Positions 9,721-17,932 of a DNA stretch of 64,000 nucleotides are shown piece by piece. The notes under the pieces are model-generated. The model was given only the letters and a program-made list of their open reading frames with translations, was not told where the DNA came from and ran no database searches. A program made the translations under genes and the position numbers. Position 1 is the stretch's first letter; the number at the start of each line of letters is the position of its first letter. The stretch comes from CAVTJL01 sp963828215. Its GTDB lineage: Bacteria; Pseudomonadota; Alphaproteobacteria; Geminicoccales; Geminicoccaceae. The stretch is taken from assembly GCA_963828215.1 (NCBI GenBank), contig CAWHFO010000078.1, forward strand, positions 62,001 to 126,000, given 5' to 3'.

Positions 9721-10069
9721 TCATTCGACGAGCGTCGCCAGCCGCTTGGGTGCGACCAGGCGGTAGCTTCGCCTGACGAGACCCGCCACCTCCTCCCAGT
9801 CCGGCCCGTCGTCGAGGCGCATGCCGACCCAGCCCTTGTGGCCGACATAGCGCGGGACGAAGAAACGGCTCCGGGTCAGCCGCGACGAGGATCGTCTGGC
9901 TGCCGGGTGGCGCCTTGCACAAGAGGGAGACGCGGCCGTCGCCGCCCTTCTCCATCGCGAAGATCTTTTCTCTTATCCGGAAGGTCGGGTCACCCCACGT
10001 CTCCTTCTCGCAGGCTTCCGGAAGCGCGAGACAGATGGCGCGAAGGCGGTCGGTCGGCTGGCTCGACAT
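9721..10069 (-). CDS. MmcQ/YjbR family DNA-binding-like protein (one frameshift)
   Basis: About 115 residues once one surplus base is removed. The N-terminal part reads LPEACEKETWGDPTFRI and is followed by KIFAMEKGGDGRVSLLCKAP. The C-terminal part, RFFVPRYVGHKGWVGMRLDD, lies in a second frame. The two join if one C is dropped near 9872. This is the compact YjbR/CyaY-like fold of unknown biochemical role. It runs opposite to the helicase remnant and ends 31 bases from it, and it points away from the cobalamin riboswitch. The family match is clear from both halves. Confidence 0.75.
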
Positions 10070-10173
10070 GATGCCCGGCTCCTCACAAGCTCCTCGACGG
10101 ATCGGCGAGCAGGGCCAGCATCGCCACAAGGCGATCTCTTGACAATCCGCCGCCCGTCATGCGCTTTCGCGCC

Positions 10174-10342
10174 GATGGCTCCCTTCGGGGACGAAGAGGG
10201 AAGCCGGTGCGGCCCGCGGGCCAAGGCCGGCGCTGCCCCCGCAACTGTGAGCGGTGAGCCGAGGCCATGTCTTCGTGCCACTGGGCGGATGCCCGGGAAG
10301 GCCGGCCGAGGCGGCGACCCGCGAGCCAGGAGACCTGCCATC
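10174..10342 (+). ncRNA. Cobalamin (B12) riboswitch
   Basis: Contains the conserved elements in order: GGGAAGCCGGTG near 10198, GCTGCCCCCGCAACTGT around 10232-10248, GCCACTGG near 10276, GGGAAGGC near 10297, and the B12 box AGCCAGGAGACCTGCC at 10324-10339. The ends pair as P1: GATGGC at 10174-10179 with GCCATC at 10337-10342. It precedes cbiX by 47 bases, so it should repress the corrin-biosynthesis operon when adenosylcobalamin is abundant. No T-tract terminator follows. A GC-rich palindrome near 10360 lies just before the Shine-Dalgarno region, which favours translational control; that last point is inference. Confidence 0.93.
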
Positions 10343-10389
10343 ACGACCGCAACAGCCGTCCGGACGGGGTGCGCCGGGAAGGGAGCAGC

Positions 10390-11354
10390 ATGGATCAGGA
10401 AGGCGAGCGGCTGGGCGTCATGGTCTGTGGCCACGGCAGCCGCGACGTCGAGGCCTGCTGGGAATTTGCCGCTCTTGTCCGCCATATCGCCGGGCGACTG
10501 CCGGACTGGCCGGTCGAGCACGGCTATCTCGAGTTCGCCCGGCCGATACTCAGGGACGGGCTCGAGGCGCTGAAGGCCAAGGGCGCGCGCCAGATCCTGG
10601 CGGTGCCGGGCATGCTCTTCGCGGCCGGCCACGTGAAGAACGACGTTCCCTCGGTGCTGAACCGCTGGGCCATGGAGTCGGGCGTGCCCGTCGCGCATGG
10701 GCCGCGACCTCGGGATCGACGCGAGGCTGCTGGTCGCCGCTCGGGACCGGATCGAGGCCGCGCTCGAGCGGTCGGGCCCCGAGGTCGAGCGCGAGGAGAC
10801 GCTCCTGCTGGTCGTCGGCCGCGGCACCTCCGACAGCGACGCCAACGGCAACGTCGCCAAGGTGGCGCGGATGCTGTGGGAGGGCATGGGCTTCGGCCAT
10901 GCCGAGATCGCCTATTCGGGTGTCGCCCATCCACGTACCGACGTGGGGCTCGAGCGCGCCATCCGCCTCGGCTACCGGCGGATCGTCGTCTTTCCCTATT
11001 TTCTGTTCACGGGCGTCCTGGTGCAGCGGATCTACGCCGCCGCCGATGCCGCCGCCCTCGCCCATCCCGAGATCGAGATCCTCAAGGCCGGCTATCTCAA
11101 CGACCATCCGGGCGTCGTCGACACCTTCGTCGAGCGCATCACCGGCATCCTCGACGGCGACGTCGCGATGAACTGCGGCTTGTGCAAGTATCGCGTCCGG
11201 ATCCTCGGCCACGAGCACGACCAGGGCGCGCCGCAGGAAAGCCATCACCACCACGTCGAGGGGATCGGCACCGACGCCGACCACGCCCATTCGCACGACC
11301 ACCACGCATCATCACCACGGGCACCACCACCATCACGCGCCCGACCACGACTGA
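10390..11354 (+). CDS. cbiX: Sirohydrochlorin cobaltochelatase CbiX, long form with His-rich tail (two frameshifts)
   Basis: Inserts Co2+ into sirohydrochlorin, the committing step of early-cobalt cobalamin synthesis. Begins MDQEGERLGVMVCGHGSRD, with the chelatase His in GHGSRD. A second chelatase half follows (VVGRGTSDSDANGN, then FPYFLFTGVLVQRI). The frame shifts near 10700, where removing one G from GGG joins VAHG to RDLGIDARLL. It shifts again near 11306, where a surplus G precedes a histidine run. Corrected length is about 320 residues. The last ~35 residues are dominated by His (HHHH, HAHSHDHH, then a second His cluster before APDHD), a probable cobalt-binding tail. An ATG preceded by GGAAGGGAG at 10390 sets the start, just behind the B12 riboswitch. 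Confidence 0.88.
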
Positions 11355-11373
11355 GGCGGGAGGCGCCGGCTAG

Positions 11374-11988
11374 CTTCACGACCCGGCGGCGATCACCGCG
11401 GCGTCGTTCGCGATCATCGAGCGCGAGGCCGGGCTCGAGCGGCTGCCCGCGGGCCTTCGGCCGGTGGCGGCGCGCATCGTCCACGCCTGCGGGATGGTCG
11501 AGGTGGCGGGCGACCTCGCGTGGCGCGGCGAGCCCTGGACGGCAGCCCGGCAGGCTCTCCTGTCGGGAGCCCCCGTCCTGGTCGATTCGCGCATGGTGGC
11601 GGCAGGCATCACGCGGCGCCGCCTGCCCGCGGGCAACGCCGTCCTCTGCACGCTCGATGACCCGGCCGTGCCGAGCCTCACCGCAGCCCTCGCCACGACC
11701 CGATCCGCGGCCGCGGTCGAGCTGTGGCGGCCGCACCTCGCCGGCGCCGTCGTCGCCTTCGGCAACGCGCCGACAGCCCTCTTCCATCTGCTCGAGCGCC
11801 TTTCTCTTTGGCCCGAGCGCCCGGCTACCATCCTGGCGTTTCCGGTGGGCTTCGTCGGCGCCGCCGAGAGCAAGGCCGACCTGTTGGCGAGCGACATCGG
11901 CGTGCCCTGCCTGACCCTCCCCGGCCGCCAAGGCGGCAGCGCCATGGCGGCAGCGGCCGTCAACGCGCTGGCCTCGCCCGAATTTTGA
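11374..11988 (+). CDS. cobH: Precorrin-8X / cobalt-precorrin-8 methylmutase (start codon unclear)
   Basis: Catalyses the 1,5-sigmatropic methyl shift that makes (hydrogeno)cobyrinic acid. The family N-terminus DPAAITAASFAIIEREAGL begins at 11380. The core RIVHACGMVEVAG carries the catalytic His, and VDSRMVAAGI and PVGFVGAAESK are further family motifs. No ATG or GTG precedes this N-terminus in frame: the codon before LHDPAAI is TAG (11371-11373). Restoring one T (CTAG to CTATG) would create an ATG exactly there. The next usable in-frame start, GTG at 11464, would remove about 30 conserved residues. The coordinates therefore cover the whole homologous region. It lies 20 bases after cbiX in the same operon. 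Confidence 0.85.
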   Translation, partial: LHDPAAITAASFAIIEREAGLERLPAGLRPVAARIVHACGMVEVAGDLAWRGEPWTAARQALLSGAPVLVDSRMVAAGITRRRLPAGNAVLCTLDDPAVPSLTAALATTRSAAAVELWRPHLAGAVVAFGNAPTALFHLLERLSLWPERPATILAFPVGFVGAAESKADLLASDIGVPCLTLPGRQGGSAMAAAAVNALASPEF

Positions 11989-12036
11989 CCAGATTGGTCT
12001 GAAATGCTAGGCTGAACGCCTCGATGGAGATGCCCC

Positions 12037-12340
12037 ATGGCGAAGCGCGTCAGCCTCTACGAGGCCAAGACAAATCTCTCGGCGCTGGTCGAGGAGGCCG
12101 CAGCCGGCGAGGAGATCGTCGTCACCAAGCACGGCAAGGCCAAGGCAAGGCTTGTGCCGATGGACGCGGAGCCGGGCGCGGCTGCGCAAGCCGAGAGAGG
12201 TCAAGCTCGGCATTTGGAAGGATGTCGAGGTACGAGGTCTTCTGCCGGACGGCCGGGTCCCTCCGATGCCCGAGGACATCGTCGACGCCATGTGCGGCGA
12301 TGATCCCGAGGATCTCCTGAATGCGCCTCCTGATCGATAG
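12037..12340 (+). CDS. Phd/YefM-type antitoxin (one frameshift)
   Basis: The N-terminal 50 residues, MAKRVSLYEAKTNLSALVEE followed by EIVVTKHGKAKARLVP, form the classic Phd/YefM fold that binds the operator as a dimer. The C-terminal toxin-binding tail (KPREVKLGIWKDVEV and onward, ending at TAG 12338-12340) lies one frame over. The break is near 12180 in a GC-rich run; correcting one base gives about 100 residues. The stop overlaps the downstream PIN toxin by 20 bases, the coupled arrangement expected of a toxin-antitoxin pair. It interrupts the cobalamin operon between cobH and cobL. Confidence 0.8.
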
Positions 12341-12695
12341 CCACGTGCTCCTCTGGGCCGCCAGAAGCCCGGAGCGGCTGAGCGCCAGGGTCCGGGATGC
12401 GATCGACGATCCCTGGAACGAGGTCCATTGGAGCCTCGCCACAGCTTGGGAGCTCACGATCAAGCAGACCATCGGCAGGCTCTATCTCGAGCGTCCCATC
12501 GAGGAGGCAGCCGAGGCTCTCGGCCTTACGCTCCTCCCAGTCTCCCTTCAGCACGTCCTGGCGACGAGCCTGCTTCCCTTGCATCATCGCGATCCGTTCG
12601 ACAGGATGCTCGTCGCCCAGGCGGCGGTGGAGAGCCTCACCCTCGCGACAGCGGACCGACAGCTTGCCGCCTATCCGGTGTCGACCCTGTGGTGA
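12321..12695 (+). CDS. PIN-domain ribonuclease toxin (VapC-like)
   Basis: A 124-residue PIN-domain protein beginning MRLLIDSHVLLWA. It carries the acidic metal-binding residues of the family: Asp6, Glu in TAWELTIK, Asp in RDPFDRMLVAQA and Asp in LATADRQL. PIN toxins cleave RNA and are neutralised by the antitoxin encoded immediately upstream, whose frame overlaps this start. The HRDPFDRMLVAQA motif is typical of the PIN subgroup paired with Phd/YefM-type antitoxins. The toxin stop overlaps the GTG of cobL by three bases, so cobL translation may be coupled to toxin translation. Confidence 0.85.
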   Translation: MRLLIDSHVLLWAARSPERLSARVRDAIDDPWNEVHWSLATAWELTIKQTIGRLYLERPIEEAAEALGLTLLPVSLQHVLATSLLPLHHRDPFDRMLVAQAAVESLTLATADRQLAAYPVSTLW

Positions 12696-13933
12696 GGGAC
12701 GGATCTGCGCCGGAGCCCTGTCCCTGGCTCTCCGTCCTCGGTATCGGCGAGGACGGCCTGGATGGGCTTGGCGGCCGGGCTCGAGCAACCATTGCGGCGG
12801 CCGAGGCGTTCGTCGGCGGGCGGCGGCACCTGGCCTTTCTCGGCGACGATCCGCGACCACGCATCCTCTGGCGCTCCCCGCTCAGCGACACGCTGGGCGA
12901 GATCGAGCGCCGCCGCGGCCGCCCGACCGTCGTGCTGGCGAGCGGCGATCCCTCGTGGTTCGGCATCGCACGGCTGCTCCGGGCGTCCCTGCCCGGCGAG
13001 ACGGTCTCCGTGCTCCCCCAGGCCTCCGCCTTCAGCCTCGCCGGCGCCGTGCTCGGCTGGCCGCTCGAGGATGTCTTTTCCATCTCCTGCCACGGCCGGC
13101 CGCTCGAGACCGTGCGCCGGCACCTGGAGCCCAGCGCAAGGCTGCTCGTGCTGACCGGCGATGGTGACGCACCGGCCCGACTGGCCCGCATCCTGGTCGA
13201 AGCCGGGCTCGGCGGCTCGCGCGTCGCCGTGCTCGAGCGGCTGGGCGGGCCCGCCGAGCGACTGATCGACGGGACAGCGGCGACCGTGAACGACCAGCAA
13301 TTCGACGCGTTGAACCTCGTCGCGATCGAGGTCGAGGATCGCCGTCACCCGCTTGCCAGCCGCTGCCCGGGCCTCGCCGACGAGCTTTTTGCCAGCGACG
13401 GGCAGCTGACCAAGGCGGAGGTGCGGGCGGTGACCCTGGCGCGCCTCGCACCGTCCGGCGGCGAGCTTCTGTGGGACGTGGGAGCCGGCGCCGGCTCGGT
13501 CGCGATCGAATGGCTGCGGGCCGGGCGGCGGCTGCGTGCCGTGGCGGTCGAGCGGCGGCCCGAGCGGGCGCTGCGTATCGCCGAGAACGCCCGTCGCATG
13601 GGCGTGCCCGAGCTCGAGATCGTCGGCGGCGAGGCCCCCGGCTGCCTCGCCGCACTGCCTCGCCCGGACGCCGTGTTCATCGGCGGCGGCGTCACGATAC
13701 CAGGGCAGCTCGAGACCTGCTGGCAGCGGCTGCGGCCCGGTGGACGGCTGGTCGCCAATGCCGTAACCATCGAGGCCGAGGCGGCATTGCTGGCGTTCCA
13801 GGCGGCGGAGGGCGGCAGCCTCTCCCGACTCCAGGTGAGCCGCGCCGAGCCCATCGGCGGGCTCACGGGCTGGCGGCCGATGCTGCCGGTCACCCAGTTG
13901 GCGGTAGTCAAGACATGCGGCGCGGCAAGCTGA
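12692..13933 (+). CDS. cobL: Precorrin-6Y C5,15-methyltransferase (decarboxylating), CbiE-CbiT fusion
   Basis: 413 residues with two domains. Residues ~1-200 form a tetrapyrrole methylase (CbiE) with a start-proximal GIGEDGLDGL loop and LASGDPSWFGI. Residues ~215-405 form a CbiT-type SAM methyltransferase with DVGAGAGSVAIEW near residue 261. The fusion adds methyl groups at C5 and C15 and decarboxylates the C12 acetate. GTG at 12692 was chosen because it overlaps the toxin stop and gives the usual family length. It overlaps cobI by 19 bases. Frame intact. Confidence 0.9.
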   Translation: MRDGSAPEPCPWLSVLGIGEDGLDGLGGRARATIAAAEAFVGGRRHLAFLGDDPRPRILWRSPLSDTLGEIERRRGRPTVVLASGDPSWFGIARLLRASLPGETVSVLPQASAFSLAGAVLGWPLEDVFSISCHGRPLETVRRHLEPSARLLVLTGDGDAPARLARILVEAGLGGSRVAVLERLGGPAERLIDGTAATVNDQQFDALNLVAIEVEDRRHPLASRCPGLADELFASDGQLTKAEVRAVTLARLAPSGGELLWDVGAGAGSVAIEWLRAGRRLRAVAVERRPERALRIAENARRMGVPELEIVGGEAPGCLAALPRPDAVFIGGGVTIPGQLETCWQRLRPGGRLVANAVTIEAEAALLAFQAAEGGSLSRLQVSRAEPIGGLTGWRPMLPVTQLAVVKTCGAAS

Positions 13934-14623
13934 TCGGGGTCGGCGTCGGCCCCGGCGACCCGGAGCTTCTCACGGTCAAGGCCGTGCGCGTGATCGGCGC
14001 CGCGCCGGTGCTGGCCTTCATCGCCGCCTCCGGCCGACCGAGCCGGGCGCGCGAGATCGCGGCCGCGCATATCCGCCCCGGAGCGCGGGAGCTCGTGGCG
14101 GTGATGCCGATGAACGGCGATCCGACCGGCACCGGCCATGCTTATGCCCAGCTCGCGACCGGGATCATCGGCGAGCTGGGCCAGGGTCAGGACGTCGTCT
14201 TTCTCTGTGAGGGTGACCCGCTGCTCTACGGCTCCTTTGCCCATCTGGTGGAGCGGCTGGGCACGCGGTTCGAATGCGAGGCGGTGCCCGGCATCACCTC
14301 GGCCAGCGCTGCCGCGGCCGTCGCGATGAGAGCCGCTCGCCCTGCGCGAGCAGCCGCTGGCGATCATCCCCGCGACCGTCCCGGCGAGGCGGCTCGAGAC
14401 CCTGCTCAAGGATCATGAGCGGGTCGTCGTCCTCAAGCTCGGCCGGCATGCGGCCAAGGTCCGCCAGGCGCTGGCCGCCGCGCGCATGCTCAAGGGCGCC
14501 CTTCTGGTCGAGAACGTCACCATGGCGAGCCAGCGCATCCGCCCCTTCCAGGAGGTCGGCGACGAGGCCCTGCCCTATTTTTCCCTCGTGCTGGCCAGCC
14601 GTGAGCCCCAGCAGCGGCGCTGA
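13915..14623 (+). CDS. cobI: Precorrin-2 / cobalt-precorrin-2 C20-methyltransferase (one frameshift)
   Basis: Begins MRRGKLIGVGVGPGDPELLT, the tetrapyrrole methylase P-loop, followed by FLCEGDPLLYGSF and AVPGITSASAAAA. The frame changes near 14335: LALREQPLAIIPAT and onward reads one base later to a TGA at 14621-14623. Removing one base gives about 235 residues, the usual family size. It methylates C20 using SAM. The start overlaps cobL and the end overlaps the next gene, so translation is probably coupled through the operon. Confidence 0.87.
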
Positions 14624-16420
14624 GCGGCCGGCGATCCTCACGCTCGGGGCCCGCAGCGCCGGGCTCGCGGAGCGTCTGATGGCAGCCCTTCCGGGGGCCG
14701 AGCGTCACGCACCCGCCTGTGCGGCCTGCGCCGCCGAGGTCCGCTTCGCCAAGGCCGCCGACCACCTCCGCGAGCTTTTTTCGGCCGGTCGCCCCATCGT
14801 CGGGATTTGCGCCGCCGGCATCCTGATCCGCGCCGTGGCACCGCTGCTCGCGGACAAGCGGCTAGGAGCCGCCCGTGATCGCCGTGGCGGAGGACGGCTC
14901 GGCGGTGGTGCCGCTCCTGGGCGGCCACCGCGGCGCCAACGCGCTCGCCAGGACGATCGCCGCAGCCCTGGGCGTCCCGCCGGCGGTCACGACGGCAGGA
15001 GATATCCGTCTCGGCGTCGCCCTCGACGAGCCGCCGCCCGGCTGGCGCCTCGCCGACCCCGCGACCAGCAAGAGCTTCGTCTCGGCGCTGCTCGAGGGCT
15101 TTTCTGTTCGGCTCACGGTCGAAGCCGGCGATGCGGGCTGGCTAGGCGGCTCGGGCCTCTCGATCGATCCGACAGCCGGGCACGAGATCCTCGTGACGCA
15201 CCGAGCCGTCGCAGCCGGGCCCTCGCCGGCTCGTGCTCCATCCGCCCGTGCTGGCGCTCGGCATCGGTGCCGAGCGCGGCGCACCGGCCGAGGCCTTGAT
15301 CGAGCTCGCGCGAACGGCCCTCGGCGAGGCCGGCCTCGCGGCAGAGGCCGTGGCCTGCATCGCCTCGATCGACCTCAAGGCGGCCGAGCCGGCCGTCCAC
15401 GCCCTGGCGGCGAATCTGGGCGTTCCAGCGCGCTTTCTCGATGCCGCACGGCTCCTCGAGGAGACCGATCGGCTGAGCGTCCGCTCCGAGATCGTCTTCA
15501 GGGAGACCGGGTGCTGGGGCGTGGCCGAGGGAGCGGCGCTGGCCGCCGCGGGCCCGGGATCACGGCTCCTGGTCCAAAAGCGGCGCGGCGAGCGGGTGAC
15601 CTGCGCCATAGCCCTCGCCGCCGGAACCATCGATCCGGGGGCCGTGGGCCGGCCGCAAGGAACGCTCGCCCTGGTCGGCATCGGGCCGGGTGCCCCCGGC
15701 TGGCGCACGCGCGAGGCCGAGGCGGTGCTGCGCGAGGCCGAGGATGTCGTGGGTTACGGGCTCTATCTCGACCTCGCGGCCGATCTTCTGGGCGGCGCCG
15801 AGCAGCACCGTTTTCCCCTCGGGGCCGAGCAGGAGCGCTGCCGGAAGGCGCTCGACCTCGCGGCGTCGGGACGGCGCGTCGCCCTCGTCAGCTCGGGCGA
15901 TCCCGGCATCTACGCCATGGCGGCCCTGGTCCTGGAGCTGATCGACCGGGAGGAGCGAACGGACTGGAGCCGCGTGGCGCTGAGCGTCTGCCCGGGAATC
16001 TCGGCACTCCAGGCGGCCGCCGCACGCCTCGGGGCCCCGCTCGGCCACGATTTCTGCGCGATCTCGCTCTCCGACCTCCTCACGCCCTGGACGGTGATCG
16101 AGCGCCGGCTGCGCGCCGCGGCCGAAGGCGACTTCGTCGTCGCCCTCTACAACCCAGTGTCGGCCCGCCGCCGCGAGGGGCTGGAGCGCGCGAAAGAAAT
16201 CCTGCTCGCCGAGCGCCCCGCGGCAACCCCGGTCATCCTCGCCCGCAATCTCGGCCGCGCCGACGAGCGCTGCCGGGTCACGAGCCTCGAGGCCCTCGGC
16301 GTCGACGAGGTCGACATGCTGACCCTCGTGCTCGTGGGCAGCAGCACCACGCGTAGGCTCGCGAGCCTGGCCGGACCGGACCGCGTCTACACGCCGCGCG
16401 GCTACCCGGTGCGCCCATGA
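14601..16420 (+). CDS. cobJ: Fusion of cobalt-precorrin-5A hydrolase (CbiG) and precorrin-3B C17-methyltransferase (CobJ/CbiH); two frameshifts
   Basis: About 605 residues after correction. The first ~350 are CbiG, with SAGRPIVGICAAGILIRAVAP, VAEDGSAVVPLLGGHRGAN and a C-terminal CobE-like domain (VLALGIGAERG, ASIDLKAAEP). The last ~250 are CobJ, with LALVGIGPGAPGWRT, SSGDPGIYAMA and VALYNPVSARRREG. Surplus bases near 14865 and 15215 shift the frame; removing each restores continuous homology. GTG at 14601 overlaps the end of cobI. CbiG opens the delta-lactone ring made by CobJ/CbiH, so the fusion couples consecutive chemistry. CbiG indicates the early-cobalt pathway. Confidence 0.88.
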
Positions 16421-17178
16421 CCGTGCACTTCATCGGCGCCGGGCCGGGTGCCCCCGATCTCATCACCGTGCGCGGTCTCGGGCTGATCCGTCGCTGCCCG
16501 GTCTGCCTCTATGCCGGCTCCCTGGTGCCTGCCGAGGTGGTGGCCGAAGCACCGGAGAATGCCCGCGTCCTCGACACCGCACCCCTCACGCTCGACGAGA
16601 TCATGGTCGAGATGAGCGCTGCGCACGCGGCAGGACATGATGTCGCCCGCGTCCATTCCGGCGACCCGTCCCTCTACGGCGCCATCGCCGAGCAGACGCG
16701 CCGGCTGGATGCTTCCGGCATTCCCTGGACCGTCACGCCGGGCGTGCCTGCCTTTGCCGCGGCGGCAGCGGCCCTGGGGGTCGAGCTGACCCTCCCTGAG
16801 GTGGCCCAGTCGGTGATCCTCACCCGGACGGCCGTTCGCGCCTCGGCCATGCCGACGGGCGAGACGCTCGAGGCGTTCGCCCGGACGGGCGCCACGCTGG
16901 CCATCCACCTCTCGATCAACAACCTCGCCAGGGTCGTCCGCGATCTCGTGCCCGTCATGGGTGAGGCCACACCTGTGGCCGTGGTCCACCGCGCCAGCTG
17001 GCCGGACCAGCAGATCCTGCGCGGCACGCTCGGCACCATCCGCGCGACGGTGAAAGGAGCGGGGATCACGCGCACGGCCCTCATCCTCGTCGGCCGCGCG
17101 CTGGCCCCTGCGGGTTTCAGCGACAGCCGCCTCTACGCCCCCGACCACCATCACGTGCTGCGGCCGCGGCGGGCCTAG
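16417..17178 (+). CDS. cobM: Precorrin-4 / cobalt-precorrin-4 C11-methyltransferase
   Basis: 253 residues. It starts MTVHFIGAGPGAPDLITVRG, the methylase glycine loop, followed by YAGSLVP, VHSGDPSLYGA and VTPGVPAFAAAAA, all standard for CobM/CbiF. Methylates C11 of the corrin precursor with SAM. The ATG overlaps the cobJ stop by four bases (ATGA), so it is translationally coupled. It converges on cobK, whose minus-strand frame runs about 60 bases into this gene's 3' end. Confidence 0.92.
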   Translation: MTVHFIGAGPGAPDLITVRGLGLIRRCPVCLYAGSLVPAEVVAEAPENARVLDTAPLTLDEIMVEMSAAHAAGHDVARVHSGDPSLYGAIAEQTRRLDASGIPWTVTPGVPAFAAAAAALGVELTLPEVAQSVILTRTAVRASAMPTGETLEAFARTGATLAIHLSINNLARVVRDLVPVMGEATPVAVVHRASWPDQQILRGTLGTIRATVKGAGITRTALILVGRALAPAGFSDSRLYAPDHHHVLRPRRA

Positions 17179-17932
17179 GAGCCGAGGGCGCGCGGAGCCA
17201 GGCCACGGCCTCGCCGACCGAGGACGCGCTCGGCCCCGGCACGGCGGCCGGCCGGCGGAGCATGAGGACGGGAAGGCCCAGGGCGCCGGCGGCCTCCAGC
17301 TTTGCCCGGCCGCCAGCGCCGCCGCTGTCGCGGACGATCAGCGCCTCGATCCGGTGGTCGGCGAGGAGGGCCGTCTCGGCCGCGACGGTGAAGGGCGGCC
17401 GGCCCTGCAGCCATCGGACGTTGGCAGGCACTGCGTCGGGCCGCTCGATACCACGGACAACGAACAAAAAATCGGGGCGGGCGGCGAGCGCGGGCAGGCT
17501 GCGGCGGCCGACGGTGGCGAGCACCGTTCGCGCGAGGCCGGGCAGGAGCGTCAGCGCAGCGTCGAGATCGGCGCAGAAACGCCAGTCGTCACCGGGTCCA
17601 GGCGACCAGGGCGGCCGCTCCAGCCGCAGCCTCGGCAGGTCGACCTTCGCTGCCGCCTCGCGGGCGTGGCGGCTGATCTGCGTGGCGAAGGGATGGGTGG
17701 CGTCGATCAAGGCACAAAAACGCCCGCCTGCGAGATAGGCGGCGAGACCGGCAGCACCCCCGAACCCGCCGGAGCGCACCTCGCCCAGCGGCAGGATCGG
17801 AGCCTCGGTCGCACCGGCCAGTGACGTCACGGGCTGCGCCAGGCCTGCCTCGAGCAGCGTCGCCGCCAGCTCCCGCGCCTCGCCGGTGCCGCCGAGGATC
17901 AGGACGCGCGGCGGCTCACCAGCCGGCGGCAC
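17117..17932 (-). CDS. cobK: Precorrin-6A / cobalt-precorrin-6A reductase
   Basis: About 271 residues. Starts VPPAGEPPRVLILGGTGEARELA, the nucleotide-binding N-terminus of CobK/CbiJ. It continues with ALIDATHPFATQISRHA, the family signature, and ALIVRDSGGAGGRAKLEAA. It reduces the ring with NADPH after C1 methylation. GTG at 17932 was chosen because it overlaps the end of cbiD by 17 bases. The natural terminus is uncertain. As read, the frame extends into cobM, but one base of adjustment near 17190 would give a typical ending LRALGS and a TAG at about 17175. Confidence 0.85.
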   Translation of the reverse strand: MPPAGEPPRVLILGGTGEARELAATLLEAGLAQPVTSLAGATEAPILPLGEVRSGGFGGAAGLAAYLAGGRFCALIDATHPFATQISRHAREAAAKVDLPRLRLERPPWSPGPGDDWRFCADLDAALTLLPGLARTVLATVGRRSLPALAARPDFLFVVRGIERPDAVPANVRWLQGRPPFTVAAETALLADHRIEALIVRDSGGAGGRAKLEAAGALGLPVLMLRRPAAVPGPSASSVGEAVAWLRAPSAPRPAAAAARDGGRGRRGGCR

